Assembly (NCBI RefSeq): GCF_023051145.1
Contig: NZ_JALKFS010000005.1
Location: 5,101,733 to 5,165,732, forward strand
DNA: 64,000 bases
Direction of reading: 5' to 3'
From: Williamsia sp. DF01-3
GTDB taxonomy: Bacteria; Actinomycetota; Actinomycetes; Mycobacteriales; Mycobacteriaceae
The notes below the pieces were generated by a model. The model was not told the origin of the DNA, did no database searches, and was given only the letters and a program-made list of their open reading frames with translations. The position numbers were made by a program, and so were the translations under genes. Below, piece after piece: positions 7,724-16,512 of this stretch. The stretch's first letter is position 1. The number at the start of each line of letters is the position of its first letter.

Positions 7724-9292
7724 ATGAGCACTTTCGAGACCACGACGGTGGCGGCGGCACCCGGACGGCGTATGTCCCACGGAGATCAGCTCGCTCGCAA
7801 CGCAAGGAAAGTTCCCGACCGCGTAGCCTTCGAGTACAACGGCCATTCTCTGAGCTACCGCGAACTCGATGCCCGCACCAACCGGCTGGCCCGGGGATTG
7901 CAGTCCCTCGGAGTCGAACGCGGCGACCGGGTCGCCGTGCTGATGCTCAACCGGCTCGAGCTGATCGAGACCTACTTCGCCGTACTGAAGCTCGGTGCGA
8001 TCGTCGTGCCGGTCAATTTCAGGCTGTCGGTGGCCGAGATCGTCTATGTTCTCGACGATTCGGACGCCACGGTGTTGTTCGCCGACCATCTGCTGGCGCC
8101 CAGGGCCGCGCAGGCAACAGGATCGCGCACCCTTGTCGTCAGCGGCGGTGACCACGAGGATGTCGAGCAGGCAATCGATTACGACACCCTCCTGGAGACC
8201 GATGACGGCTCGCTCGACATCGACGTCGACGAGAACGAGCCCGCTTTCATCATGTACACCTCGGGAACAACCGGGAAGCCCAAGGGCGCGGTACTCACCC
8301 ACATGAACCTGCTGATGAACACCATCAACGTCTGCCTCGAGCAGGGGGTGAGCGGTGACGGCGAAGTCGGGTTGTCCGGCTTGCCGTTGTTCCACATCGG
8401 CGGATTGTCGGGGATGCTCGCCTACGTCTTCGTCGGTGGCACATCGATTCTCATCGATGTCCTGAACTTCGACCCCGTCAAGGCGCTCGAGACCATGTCG
8501 GAGCGAGGGGTGGTCGCCGGGTACTTCGTCCCCACACAGTGGAAAGCCATCTGCGAGGCCGCACTGGCCAGAAAGCTCGACTACTCGCTCGAACGCATCG
8601 CCTGGGGTGCCTCGGCCGCTCCTCCGTCGGTGTTGAAGGCCATGTCCGACGCGTTCGGCGACGTGCCGGTCTTCAACGTCTTCGGCCAGACCGAGATGAG
8701 TTCTGCCACTTGTATTCTGCGCGGAGAGGATGCACTCCGGAAGAACGGCTCGGTGGGTAAGCCCCTGATGAATGTCGAAGTACGTCTGGTGGACCCCGAT
8801 ATGAACGACGTGCCGGTCGGCCAGGTCGGTGAGATCGTCTACCGCGGCCCCACCGTCATGAAGGAATACTGGCGTAACCCCGATGCCACCGCAGATGCCA
8901 TGCGGGGCGGCTGGTTTCATTCCGGTGACCTGTGCGTGATGGATGACGAGGGCTACATCAAGGTGGTCGACCGGACCAAGGACATGGTCAATTCCGGCGG
9001 GGAGAACATCTACTGCGCCGAGGTCGAGGACGCCATCGACTCGCACAGCAAGGTCTCCGAGGTCGCTGTGGTGGCCAAACCTCACCCCCGATGGGTCGAG
9101 ACCCCTGTGGCAGTCATCGTTCCCTCGGACCCCGCAGACCCGCCCACCCTGGAAGAGATCTCCGAGCACTGCAAGTCGCTGATCGCGTCGTACAAGAAGC
9201 CGACGGAGATCCTGGTGGTCGATGCCCTGCCCCGCAACGCCGTGGGCAAGGTGCAGAAGTTCAAACTGCGCGATCAGCTGGCGCAACCCTAG
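7724..9292 (+). CDS. acyl-CoA synthetase (AMP-forming, class I adenylate-forming enzyme)
   Basis: A 522-residue enzyme that activates a carboxylic acid with ATP and CoA. The phosphate-binding loop YTSGTTGKPKGAVLTH lies near residue 185, the adenine motif VFGQTEMSS near 325, and the hinge/A8 region GWFHSGDLCVMDDEGYIKVVDR then the C-terminal domain with the catalytic lysine in NAVGKVQKFKLR. The ATG at 7724 follows GAGGAG; an upstream in-frame codon lacks a ribosome-binding site. It is the first gene of a run of four same-strand catabolic genes and should supply the CoA ester to the acyl-CoA dehydrogenase at 10368. Chain length or aromatic specificity cannot be read. Confidence 0.93.
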   Translation: MSTFETTTVAAAPGRRMSHGDQLARNARKVPDRVAFEYNGHSLSYRELDARTNRLARGLQSLGVERGDRVAVLMLNRLELIETYFAVLKLGAIVVPVNFRLSVAEIVYVLDDSDATVLFADHLLAPRAAQATGSRTLVVSGGDHEDVEQAIDYDTLLETDDGSLDIDVDENEPAFIMYTSGTTGKPKGAVLTHMNLLMNTINVCLEQGVSGDGEVGLSGLPLFHIGGLSGMLAYVFVGGTSILIDVLNFDPVKALETMSERGVVAGYFVPTQWKAICEAALARKLDYSLERIAWGASAAPPSVLKAMSDAFGDVPVFNVFGQTEMSSATCILRGEDALRKNGSVGKPLMNVEVRLVDPDMNDVPVGQVGEIVYRGPTVMKEYWRNPDATADAMRGGWFHSGDLCVMDDEGYIKVVDRTKDMVNSGGENIYCAEVEDAIDSHSKVSEVAVVAKPHPRWVETPVAVIVPSDPADPPTLEEISEHCKSLIASYKKPTEILVVDALPRNAVGKVQKFKLRDQLAQP

Positions 9293-9318
9293 ACATTTCA
9301 CGACCCGACAGGAGAACC

Positions 9319-10335
9319 ATGGGACGCACACAAGACGGCGGCAACTGGTCACTGGCCTGGACCCCGCCGGACTACACCGTCGACGAGAAGGGCAAGCGCG
9401 TTGGTTACGTCAACACCTCACAGCCCAACAACTGGGGCCGCTGGGGCGAGGACGATCAGCGCGGAACCGCCAACTTCATCACCCCGGACATGGTCAAAGC
9501 CGCTGCGGCGCTGGTTCGTACGGGACAGACGGTCAGTTGCGCGATTCCGCTGGACGCTTCCGGCCCGGTCCACCCGAGTCGGCCTGGGGTGGTGCACCTG
9601 TTCGGCTACACCGGCGCCGACTTCACGGTCGGCTCACAGCTCCAGCTGATCGCGCCCCGCATCCAGGGTGCCGACGACTACATCTTCATGCCACTGCAGG
9701 GCAGCACGCAGTGGGACAGCCTGGCGCACATCTGTTCTGACGACGTCATGTACAACGGCTACTGGATCGGGAACACCGAGTCCGGCGGCGGTGCGGGCCG
9801 CAACTCCATCCATCAGCTGAAGACCTCCCTCGCCGGCCGCGGTGTCCTGCTCGACCTCGCCCGGTGGCAGGGCGCCGACCGGCTGGAACCCGGGGTCGCG
9901 ATCACCCCCCGCGACCTCGACGCCTGTGCCGCCGAGCAAGGGGTCACGGTGGGCACCGGCGACATCTTGCTGCTACGCACCGGGCATGTTCCCTGGTTCT
10001 ATTCGCTTGCAGACAAATCCGAGTTCTGGACGGCCGGATCGCCCGGGCTCGGACGCGACTGCGTGGAGTGGATCCACCGCAAGGAGATCGCCGCCGTGGC
10101 ACTGGACAACATCGCCACCGAGGTCGAGCCCGCCGAGGACCCGAGCGACCGACTGTATCCACTGCACATCCGGTTGATCCGCGACCTCGGACTCACCTTG
10201 GGTGAGGTGTGGTGGCTCGACGACCTCGCCGAGGTATGTGCAGCCGAGGGCCGCTACGAGTTCTTCTTGTCCGCCCCGCCGCTGAACGTCACCAATGCCG
10301 TCGGCTCGCCGTTGAACCCCATCGCGATCCTGTAA
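9319..10335 (+). CDS. cyclase family protein (kynurenine formamidase-like fold)
   Basis: A 338-residue soluble protein of the PF04199 cyclase family, metal-dependent hydrolases that act on amides, lactones or cyclic ketones. In the usual HxGTHxDxPxH metal motif this protein has GSTQWDSLAHI, keeping the Asp and last His but not the first His pair. That variant occurs in the long actinobacterial members. RGVLLDLARW and GDILLLRTGH are further family stretches. The ATG at 9319 follows AGGAGAACC. It starts 26 bases after the acyl-CoA ligase and is likely in its operon. The substrate is unknown. Confidence 0.85.
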   Translation: MGRTQDGGNWSLAWTPPDYTVDEKGKRVGYVNTSQPNNWGRWGEDDQRGTANFITPDMVKAAAALVRTGQTVSCAIPLDASGPVHPSRPGVVHLFGYTGADFTVGSQLQLIAPRIQGADDYIFMPLQGSTQWDSLAHICSDDVMYNGYWIGNTESGGGAGRNSIHQLKTSLAGRGVLLDLARWQGADRLEPGVAITPRDLDACAAEQGVTVGTGDILLLRTGHVPWFYSLADKSEFWTAGSPGLGRDCVEWIHRKEIAAVALDNIATEVEPAEDPSDRLYPLHIRLIRDLGLTLGEVWWLDDLAEVCAAEGRYEFFLSAPPLNVTNAVGSPLNPIAIL

Positions 10336-10367
10336 CCGCCCACTCACCGATCAGCAAGGACAATTCA

Positions 10368-11639
10368 GTGGATTTCGACCTGCCCGAATCGATCACGCAG
10401 ACACTCAGGGAGATCGACGAGTTCATCGAGGCGGAGCTCAAGCCTCTGCAAGAGGCCGAAGACAACATGAGGTTCTTCGACCATCGGCGCGAGTACGCAC
10501 GCACGGATTTCGAGGGCGGTGGGGTGCCGCGCCGGGAGTGGGAAGAGCTCCTCGGCCAGATGCATCGGCTCGCCGATGACGCCGGCTGGCTGCGGTATGC
10601 GCTGCCCGCCGAGGTCGGTGGTCGTGACGGCTCGAACTTCGACATGGCCGTCATCCGGGAACATCTGGCACACAAGGGTTTGGGTCTGCACAACGACCTG
10701 CAGAACGAGTCGTCCATCGTCGGGAACTTCCCGTTCGCCCACATGTTGATGCAGTTCGGCACCCCTGAGCAGCGTGAGGAGTTCCTCGAACCCATGATCC
10801 GCGGGGAGGCCCGCATCGGCTTCGGTCTCACCGAACCCGACCACGGGAGCGACGCCACGTGGATGGAGACCACCGCCCGGCGCGATGGTGACGACTGGGT
10901 AATCAACGGCGGCAAGCGATTCAACTCCGGCATGCACAACGCCACCCACGATGTGGTGTTCGCGCGCACCTCGGGCAAGGACGGGGATGCCCGCGGCATC
11001 ACGGCATTCTTCGTTCCCACCGACCTGCCCGGCTTCTCCGTCGATTTCCAGTGGTGGACGTTCAACATGCCCACAGACCACGCCGAGGTCACCATCAGTG
11101 ATGTGCGGGTGCCGAATTCGGCGATCTTCGGTGCCGAAGGCGAAGGCCTTGCGGTCGCGCAGACGTTTGTCCACGAGAATCGGATCCGGCAGGCCGCCTC
11201 CGGAGTCGGTGCGGCTCAGTACTGCATCGACCGCAGCGTAGAGTACGCGCGCAAGCGGATCACGTTCGGCGCTCCGCTGTCGAGCAGGCAGGCCATCCAG
11301 TTCCCACTCGTCGAACTGCACACCGAGGCCGAGATGGTTCGCGGCCTCGTCCGCAAGACTGCCTGGGAGTTGGACCGATTGCCGCACATGCAGATCAGCG
11401 ACAAGGTGTCGATGTGCAATTACCGGGCCAACAGGCTGGTCTGCGACGCCGCCGATCGCGCCATCCAGGTGCACGGCGGAATGGGATACACCCGCCACAT
11501 GCCGTTCGAACACATCTATCGGCACCACCGTCGGTACCGGATCACCGAAGGCTCCGAAGAGGTTCAGATCCGCAAGGTGGCCGGCTACCTGTTCGGATTC
11601 GCCGGACCCGACAAGATCAAGACCGACAAGCAGGCGTGA
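10368..11639 (+). CDS. acyl-CoA dehydrogenase (ACAD10/11-like)
   Basis: A 423-residue FAD enzyme that would introduce an alpha-beta double bond into an acyl-CoA. The FAD and substrate motifs GFGLTEPDHGSDATWMET and later QVHGGMGYTRHMPFEHIYRHHR are clear. The translation starts at GTG 10368 (VDFDLPESI), preceded by AAGGAC. The N-terminal extension resembles the long mycobacterial FadE proteins associated with aminoglycoside-phosphotransferase-like partners. The stop overlaps an alternative GTG start of the next gene, so the two are probably translationally coupled, like the fused kinase and dehydrogenase domains of eukaryotic ACAD10/11. Confidence 0.92.
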   Translation: MDFDLPESITQTLREIDEFIEAELKPLQEAEDNMRFFDHRREYARTDFEGGGVPRREWEELLGQMHRLADDAGWLRYALPAEVGGRDGSNFDMAVIREHLAHKGLGLHNDLQNESSIVGNFPFAHMLMQFGTPEQREEFLEPMIRGEARIGFGLTEPDHGSDATWMETTARRDGDDWVINGGKRFNSGMHNATHDVVFARTSGKDGDARGITAFFVPTDLPGFSVDFQWWTFNMPTDHAEVTISDVRVPNSAIFGAEGEGLAVAQTFVHENRIRQAASGVGAAQYCIDRSVEYARKRITFGAPLSSRQAIQFPLVELHTEAEMVRGLVRKTAWELDRLPHMQISDKVSMCNYRANRLVCDAADRAIQVHGGMGYTRHMPFEHIYRHHRRYRITEGSEEVQIRKVAGYLFGFAGPDKIKTDKQA

Positions 11640-11644
11640 ATCCG

Positions 11645-13006
11645 ATGGAACCCGGCACCGACGACATCGGGTTACGCCTCACCGAACGACTGACAACTGT
11701 TCTCGGCCAACCGGTCCGGATCGAGCAGCTGCAGCGGCTGACAGCCGGGGCGAACAGTGAGACGTGGTCGTTCGAGGCACACCGCGGCGCGGATGTGGAG
11801 CGAATGGTGCTGCGTCGTCAACCCGGTGGTGGCCACGGCCCGATGGGTATGACGAGGGAGGCCGAGGCCATCGCAGCCGCGCACGCTGCCGGCGTCCCGG
11901 TACCTCGGGTGGTGGACTACGCCGATGACGGTGAAGCACTGGGCGCACCGTACCTGATCGCCGACCACATCGACGGCGAGACCATTCCGCGGAAGATCCT
12001 GCGCGACAACCGCTATGCCGACGCCCGCACCTCGATGGCATCGGAGCTCGGTCGGACGCTGGCCGGGATCCATTCCATCCCGCTTGGCTCGGTGCCGGCC
12101 TTGCGCAGTGCCCCGACTGCGGATCTCGACCATCTGCGCACCCTCTACCTCGACCTGGACACACCGTCGGCCGTCACCGAGATCGCGTTGGCGTGGCTGG
12201 CCGCTCACCAACCCGAACCGGTCGGGGAAGCGGTGGTGCACGGCGACTTCCGCAACGGCAACCTGATCGTCGACGAAGGAGGGCTGGCCGCCGTCCTGGA
12301 CTGGGAACTCACCCACATCGGCGATCCCAGGGAAGACCTGGGCTGGCTTCTGGTCAAGTGCTGGCGCTTCGGTACCGAACCCGAGGTCGGTGGTTTCGGT
12401 TCGATCGACGAGCTGCTGGACGGTTATGCCGAGATCAGCGGGTCGCGGCCCGACACCGACGCGGTTCGCTGGTGGCAGATCTACCGCACGGCATGGTGGG
12501 GAATCGGTTGCGCCCAGATGGCGCAGCGACACCTGTCGGGCGAGGTCCGGTCGGTGGAACTCGCTGCCATCGGTCGGCGGGTCTGCGAGCAGGAGCACGA
12601 CCTGTTGCTCGCCCTCGGTCACCCGGCCGACCCCGCTCCGACCGAGTTGACCGAACTGCCGTGGACCGAGTTACACGGCAGACCGACCACCCCGGAACTC
12701 CTCGGTGCGGTCACCGAGTTCCTCCGCGCGTCCGTGATGACCGCCTCCGACCCGGCTCTCGCATTCCAGGCCCGCGTCGCCGCCAATGTGCTCGACATCG
12801 TCGAGCGTGAATTGACCTACGGGGGCGTCCAGCAGCAACGCCGGCGAAGTCGCCTCTCCGACCTCGGCTTCGACACCGAGGCCGAGTTGGCCCTGGCGAT
12901 CCGCTCCGGGTCCATTGGTGCCGACGACCCGGCCGTGGTCGCCGCCACACGCGCCGCTGTGACGGATCGTCTGATGGTGGCCAACCCGCGATATCTGAAC
13001 ACGTAG
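11645..13006 (+). CDS. phosphotransferase (APH/ACAD10 type) fused to a DUF6285-like domain
   Basis: A 453-residue protein. Residues about 30-320 form an aminoglycoside phosphotransferase-like kinase fold with the Brenner loop VVHGDFRNGNLIV and the metal motif LDWELTHIGDPREDLG. Residues about 345-450 (VTEFLRASVMTASDPALAF and VAANVLDIVERELTYGG) match the DUF6285 pattern, often a separate small gene downstream of such kinases; here it is fused. The family phosphorylates hydroxyacyl-CoAs so that they can be dehydrated, which fits the adjacent dehydrogenase. The start is ATG 11645; the GTG at 11636 overlapping the previous stop is an alternative. Confidence 0.88.
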   Translation: MEPGTDDIGLRLTERLTTVLGQPVRIEQLQRLTAGANSETWSFEAHRGADVERMVLRRQPGGGHGPMGMTREAEAIAAAHAAGVPVPRVVDYADDGEALGAPYLIADHIDGETIPRKILRDNRYADARTSMASELGRTLAGIHSIPLGSVPALRSAPTADLDHLRTLYLDLDTPSAVTEIALAWLAAHQPEPVGEAVVHGDFRNGNLIVDEGGLAAVLDWELTHIGDPREDLGWLLVKCWRFGTEPEVGGFGSIDELLDGYAEISGSRPDTDAVRWWQIYRTAWWGIGCAQMAQRHLSGEVRSVELAAIGRRVCEQEHDLLLALGHPADPAPTELTELPWTELHGRPTTPELLGAVTEFLRASVMTASDPALAFQARVAANVLDIVERELTYGGVQQQRRRSRLSDLGFDTEAELALAIRSGSIGADDPAVVAATRAAVTDRLMVANPRYLNT

Positions 13007-13076
13007 GACCGGCGCGAGCGCGTTCGGCAATGGCTCTCGCTCGTCGTGCGGTCTGCAGTTTGCGGTGGTGGCAGGG

Positions 13077-14062
13077 TCACAACACCACCGGCACCGACCC
13101 GATTCGGCGCCCGTCACGGTCGAGCACGGAGCCGAGTCTCTTCGAGGTCTCGAGCGTGACAGACCGGTCCACCACTGTCAGCCCCGGCACCCGTCGCTCC
13201 AGTTCGTGTTCGAACTGCGACAGCTCACTGATGTGGTGCAGCCACACGGTCATGATCACGTTTGCGGTCCCGGTCACCTCGCAGCAGACGCGTACCTGAG
13301 GAAAGGCGTCGAGCGACTCGACCAGGGTGTCGAGGGCGCGTGAGTTCCCGCGGGCCCAGACGTTGGCGGTCACCGGCCACGCGCTGTAGGCATGCGCCAC
13401 CTCGCAGCGGATCGACAGGATTCTTTCTGCCATCAGCCGGGTCAACCGCCTCCGTACGGTCGGGGCACTGAGTCCGGTCAGGTTGGCGAGGTCGACGGCG
13501 GATCGGCGGCCGTCGGTGGCCAGGGCAGCCATCAGTTCCAGGTCCGCCTCGTCCGGCTCGTGTGTCATCGGCACGGGCGCGGGTCGGTACTGGGCCAGCG
13601 CCGTCTCTTGTGTGTCGGACAGCGCGTGCACCCGCCAGCGCTCGCTCTCGCCGTGCACACGCATGACCACGCGGGTGCGGGTCCGGGCCGAACCATCGGT
13701 ATCTGCCAGCCGCTGAACCCAGTCGCCGAGGAAACCGAGGTCGGGCACCATCACCGTCAACAGCAGGTCGCTGTCACCGGCAGTGCGTTGGATGGTCGCC
13801 ACGTGGCGATCCCGGATCAATTCGTCGAGTAGGCCTTTCGGGCGCGCCGCGGTGTGTACTTCCACAAATGCGCTGCAGCACTTGTCGAGGTACGCACCCC
13901 CGGGTACGTCACGATCCATGCGAGCCCGTTCTCCACCAGGCGGTCCCACCGCCGCGAGGCGGTTGCCGCACTGATTCCGAGTACGTCCCCGACGGCTCCC
14001 CACGGTGCGCGCGGCGCAACCTGCAGCGCATGCACGATCTGATCATCGATGTCGTCGGTCAC
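13077..14062 (-). pseudogene. tandem-domain Lrp/AsnC-family regulator with an internal frameshift
   Basis: Two Lrp-like units are encoded in series. The first has a helix-turn-helix (DIDDQIVHALQVAPRAPWG, then DVLGISAATASRRWDRL) in one frame. The frame is lost after WIVTYPG, at a run of five C on the + strand (13897-13901). The following ligand domain (CCSAFVEVHTAARP), second helix-turn-helix (LMAALATDGRRSAVDLANL) and second ligand domain continue in the next frame. One extra C restores a single reading frame of 328 residues, the usual length of double Lrp regulators. The start is GTG 14062 or ATG 14080. It is divergent from the opine-type dehydrogenase, its probable target. The homopolymer context makes a sequencing error possible. 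Confidence 0.82.
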
Positions 14063-14196
14063 AGCACAATCGTGCAACATGAGAGCAAAATTTTTCAGTC
14101 GACGCCGGAGCCGAGACGCCGGCGGGTCGCGATTGTAGTTTTCTCGCATCGTAATTGGAGCCGCGCAAGCGGCACGATGAGAGACGAGGAACGGGT

Positions 14197-15297
14197 ATGA
14201 AGGTTTGTGTCATCGGTGGTGGCCACGGCGCCTATGCCGCGGCTGCAGAACTGACCGAGAACGATCACCATGTGACGTGGTGGCGCCGGGAGCAGAGTGC
14301 TTTCGACGCCCTCACGTCGGTGGGTCACCTCGATATCAAAGACCATCGCGGAGAACGCCGGATCCCGGTCGACGGTGGCGGCATATCGGTGACTGCCGAT
14401 CTCCGTGATGCAGTCGCCGCGGCTGATGTGATCGTCATCCCGATACCCGCTTTCGCACATGATGATCTCGCCACCGCCCTTGCCCCACATCTGCAGGACG
14501 GGCAGGTCGTGTACCTGCCGCCAGGTAGCTTCGGTTCGCTCATTTTTGCTCGCGCACTGCATGATTCGGGGAATGCGGCCGATGTTGCCTTCGCGGAGAC
14601 CGGTACGCTCCCCTACCTTGCCCGCAAGTACGGCGAGTCCAGGGTGGTCGTGAGCGGGTATGCCACCCGTCTACCCACCGGGGTGTTCCCGGCACGCCAC
14701 ACCGACCGGGCACTTGCCACCTTGGCCGAGGTCTACCCTTCGGTGGAACGAGTCGAGGACGCACTCAGCGGAGCGCTCATGAATGCCGGGCCGATCATCC
14801 ACCCCCCGCTGATCCTCATGAATGCTGGCCCATTGGAACATTTCCCGGCCTGGGACATCCACAACGAGGGCACTCAGGATTCGATCCGCAGGGTCACATC
14901 CGCACTGGATGCAGAGCGCATCGCCGTACGACGGGCCCTGGGTTACGCGGCCCCACATTTCCCTCTCGCGGACCACTACTCGGCCGACGGCGACGAGTGG
15001 ATGTACGGGAATGCGGCACACGAAAAGCTCACGGACAGTGGCGATTGGCGCGAGAAGATCGATTTGCACACGCACCGCTACATGACCGAAGACGTGGAGA
15101 TCGGGCTGGCGCTGCTGTCGTCGGTCGGCCACTGGGCATCGGTGCCCACACCGGTCGCCGACGGCCTGCTCGCCCTCGCGGGTGCGATCACCGGACGCGC
15201 CACCGGTACCGGTGGCCGCACACTCGACGCGCTCGGCCTGTCCGACCTCGATCGCGACTCGATGTCGGACTTCCTGCGGAACGGATTCTCTCGGTGA
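14197..15297 (+). CDS. NAD/NADP octopine/nopaline dehydrogenase family protein
   Basis: A 366-residue dehydrogenase. The N-terminal Rossmann motif VCVIGGGHGAYAAAAEL binds NAD(P). The C-terminal helical domain has the octopine dehydrogenase signature around GALMNAGPIIHPPLILMNAG and a conserved His-containing AHEKLTD segment. The family reversibly joins an amino acid and a keto acid, or oxidises related N-carboxyalkyl amino acids. ATG 14197 follows GACGAGG. The stop overlaps the GTG of the next gene (GTGA), so the pair is coupled. The upstream intergenic region has A/T-rich patches (AAAATTTT near 14090) that suit Lrp binding. Confidence 0.88.
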   Translation: MKVCVIGGGHGAYAAAAELTENDHHVTWWRREQSAFDALTSVGHLDIKDHRGERRIPVDGGGISVTADLRDAVAAADVIVIPIPAFAHDDLATALAPHLQDGQVVYLPPGSFGSLIFARALHDSGNAADVAFAETGTLPYLARKYGESRVVVSGYATRLPTGVFPARHTDRALATLAEVYPSVERVEDALSGALMNAGPIIHPPLILMNAGPLEHFPAWDIHNEGTQDSIRRVTSALDAERIAVRRALGYAAPHFPLADHYSADGDEWMYGNAAHEKLTDSGDWREKIDLHTHRYMTEDVEIGLALLSSVGHWASVPTPVADGLLALAGAITGRATGTGGRTLDALGLSDLDRDSMSDFLRNGFSR

Positions 15298-16283
15298 CCA
15301 TTTCGAATGTCGCGATAGTGGGCGCCGGGCGCATGGGCCAGGGAATCGCGGCGGCACTCGCGTTCGGGCACGTCGCGGTGTCCGTCGTGGACCTCCGCGA
15401 CCGCGGCGACGGCACAGGGTCGTACCTGCAGGCGGTGGAGGCGTCGATCCGCTCCATGCTGGAGCGAAAGGTCATCCTCGGGCTCTTGCACCCCACAGAC
15501 CTGGAAGAAGTGCTCGATCGGGTCACGGTCGTGTCGGCACCGGACGCCCTGACCGCGATGTCTTCTGCCCAGCTGGTGTTCGAGGCCGTCCCGGAGATCA
15601 TGGAGGTCAAACGCGTTGCCCTGTCGTGGATCGAGAACACCGTCGAAGACGATGTACCGATCGCCTCCACGACGTCGAGCTTCCTCGTGACCGACCTCTA
15701 CGAGTTCGTCTCCCACCCAGAGCGGTTCCTGAACGCACACTGGCTCAATCCCGCCGACCTCATCCCCCTGGTGGAGATCAGCGCCGGCGTCCACACGAGC
15801 GAGCTGGCGGTCGAGGCCACGCGGGAACTGTTGATCGCCATCGGCAAGACCCCGGTGACCTGCTCGCCTTCGCCTGGCTACATCGTGCCGCGCCTGCAGG
15901 CGCTGGTGATGAACGAGGCGGCCAGGATGGTGGCCGAAGGTGTTGCCAGTGCCGAAGACATCGACCGTGCGGTCCGAATCGGTTTCGGCGCCCGCTTCTC
16001 GGTTCTGGGGCTACTCGAGTTCATCGACTGGGGTGGGTGCGACATCTTGTACCACGCGTCGAACTATTTGAGAGGTGAACTGGGCGAACGATTTTCGCCT
16101 GCCGAACTCGTCGAGTCGAACATGGCATCCGGTCGTCGAGGTATCTCCGACGGGCAGGGATTCTATACTTTTGACCCGCTCACCGTCGACGAGTACCAGG
16201 CCCGCCGGACCGCCGAGTTCGCCCGCATCCTCGACGCTTTGGGTGAACTCCCGCGCTACGGGGACCTCGTTCCCGCGACTTAG
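15294..16283 (+). CDS. 3-hydroxyacyl-CoA dehydrogenase family protein
   Basis: A 329-residue enzyme with the NAD motif VAIVGAGRMGQGIAAALAF at the N-terminus, the catalytic His in FLNAHWLNPADLIPLVEI, and the C-terminal dimerisation domain including GYIVPRLQALVMNEA. This is the 3-hydroxybutyryl-CoA/L-gulonate dehydrogenase layout. The substrate replaces the common HFFNP with HWLNP, seen in subfamilies that act on other hydroxy acids, so the acyl-CoA preference is not certain. It starts at GTG 15294 inside the stop of the opine-type dehydrogenase gene. An inverted repeat 20 bases past its stop may end the transcript. Confidence 0.88.
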   Translation: MTISNVAIVGAGRMGQGIAAALAFGHVAVSVVDLRDRGDGTGSYLQAVEASIRSMLERKVILGLLHPTDLEEVLDRVTVVSAPDALTAMSSAQLVFEAVPEIMEVKRVALSWIENTVEDDVPIASTTSSFLVTDLYEFVSHPERFLNAHWLNPADLIPLVEISAGVHTSELAVEATRELLIAIGKTPVTCSPSPGYIVPRLQALVMNEAARMVAEGVASAEDIDRAVRIGFGARFSVLGLLEFIDWGGCDILYHASNYLRGELGERFSPAELVESNMASGRRGISDGQGFYTFDPLTVDEYQARRTAEFARILDALGELPRYGDLVPAT

Positions 16284-16303
16284 TCGAGCGCACAGCAACT
16301 CTC

Positions 16304-16342
16304 AGGACAGCGTCTGCCCGGCGTTGCGCTCGACGCTGTCCT
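16304..16342 (+). terminator. inverted repeat, probable terminator
   Basis: AGGACAGCGTC (16304-16314) pairs perfectly with GACGCTGTCCT (16332-16342) across a 17-base loop, 20 bases after the hydroxyacyl-CoA dehydrogenase stop. No U-run follows, as is common in high-GC actinobacteria. Confidence 0.55.
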
Positions 16343-16512
16343 GATGGCCCGACGCCGCGATGACCAACCCTGCAGCCAAGGTGGCTGCGCAGTAAGGCTT
16401 TTCCCTATTCGCAGCGCGCCGCGATGCGCGCATCATCGATCCATCCGCCAGACCCGGACCCTGGCACGTTCGCCAGACCCGGCATTTTTCATCAGTCACG
16501 AGGAGCATAGAC

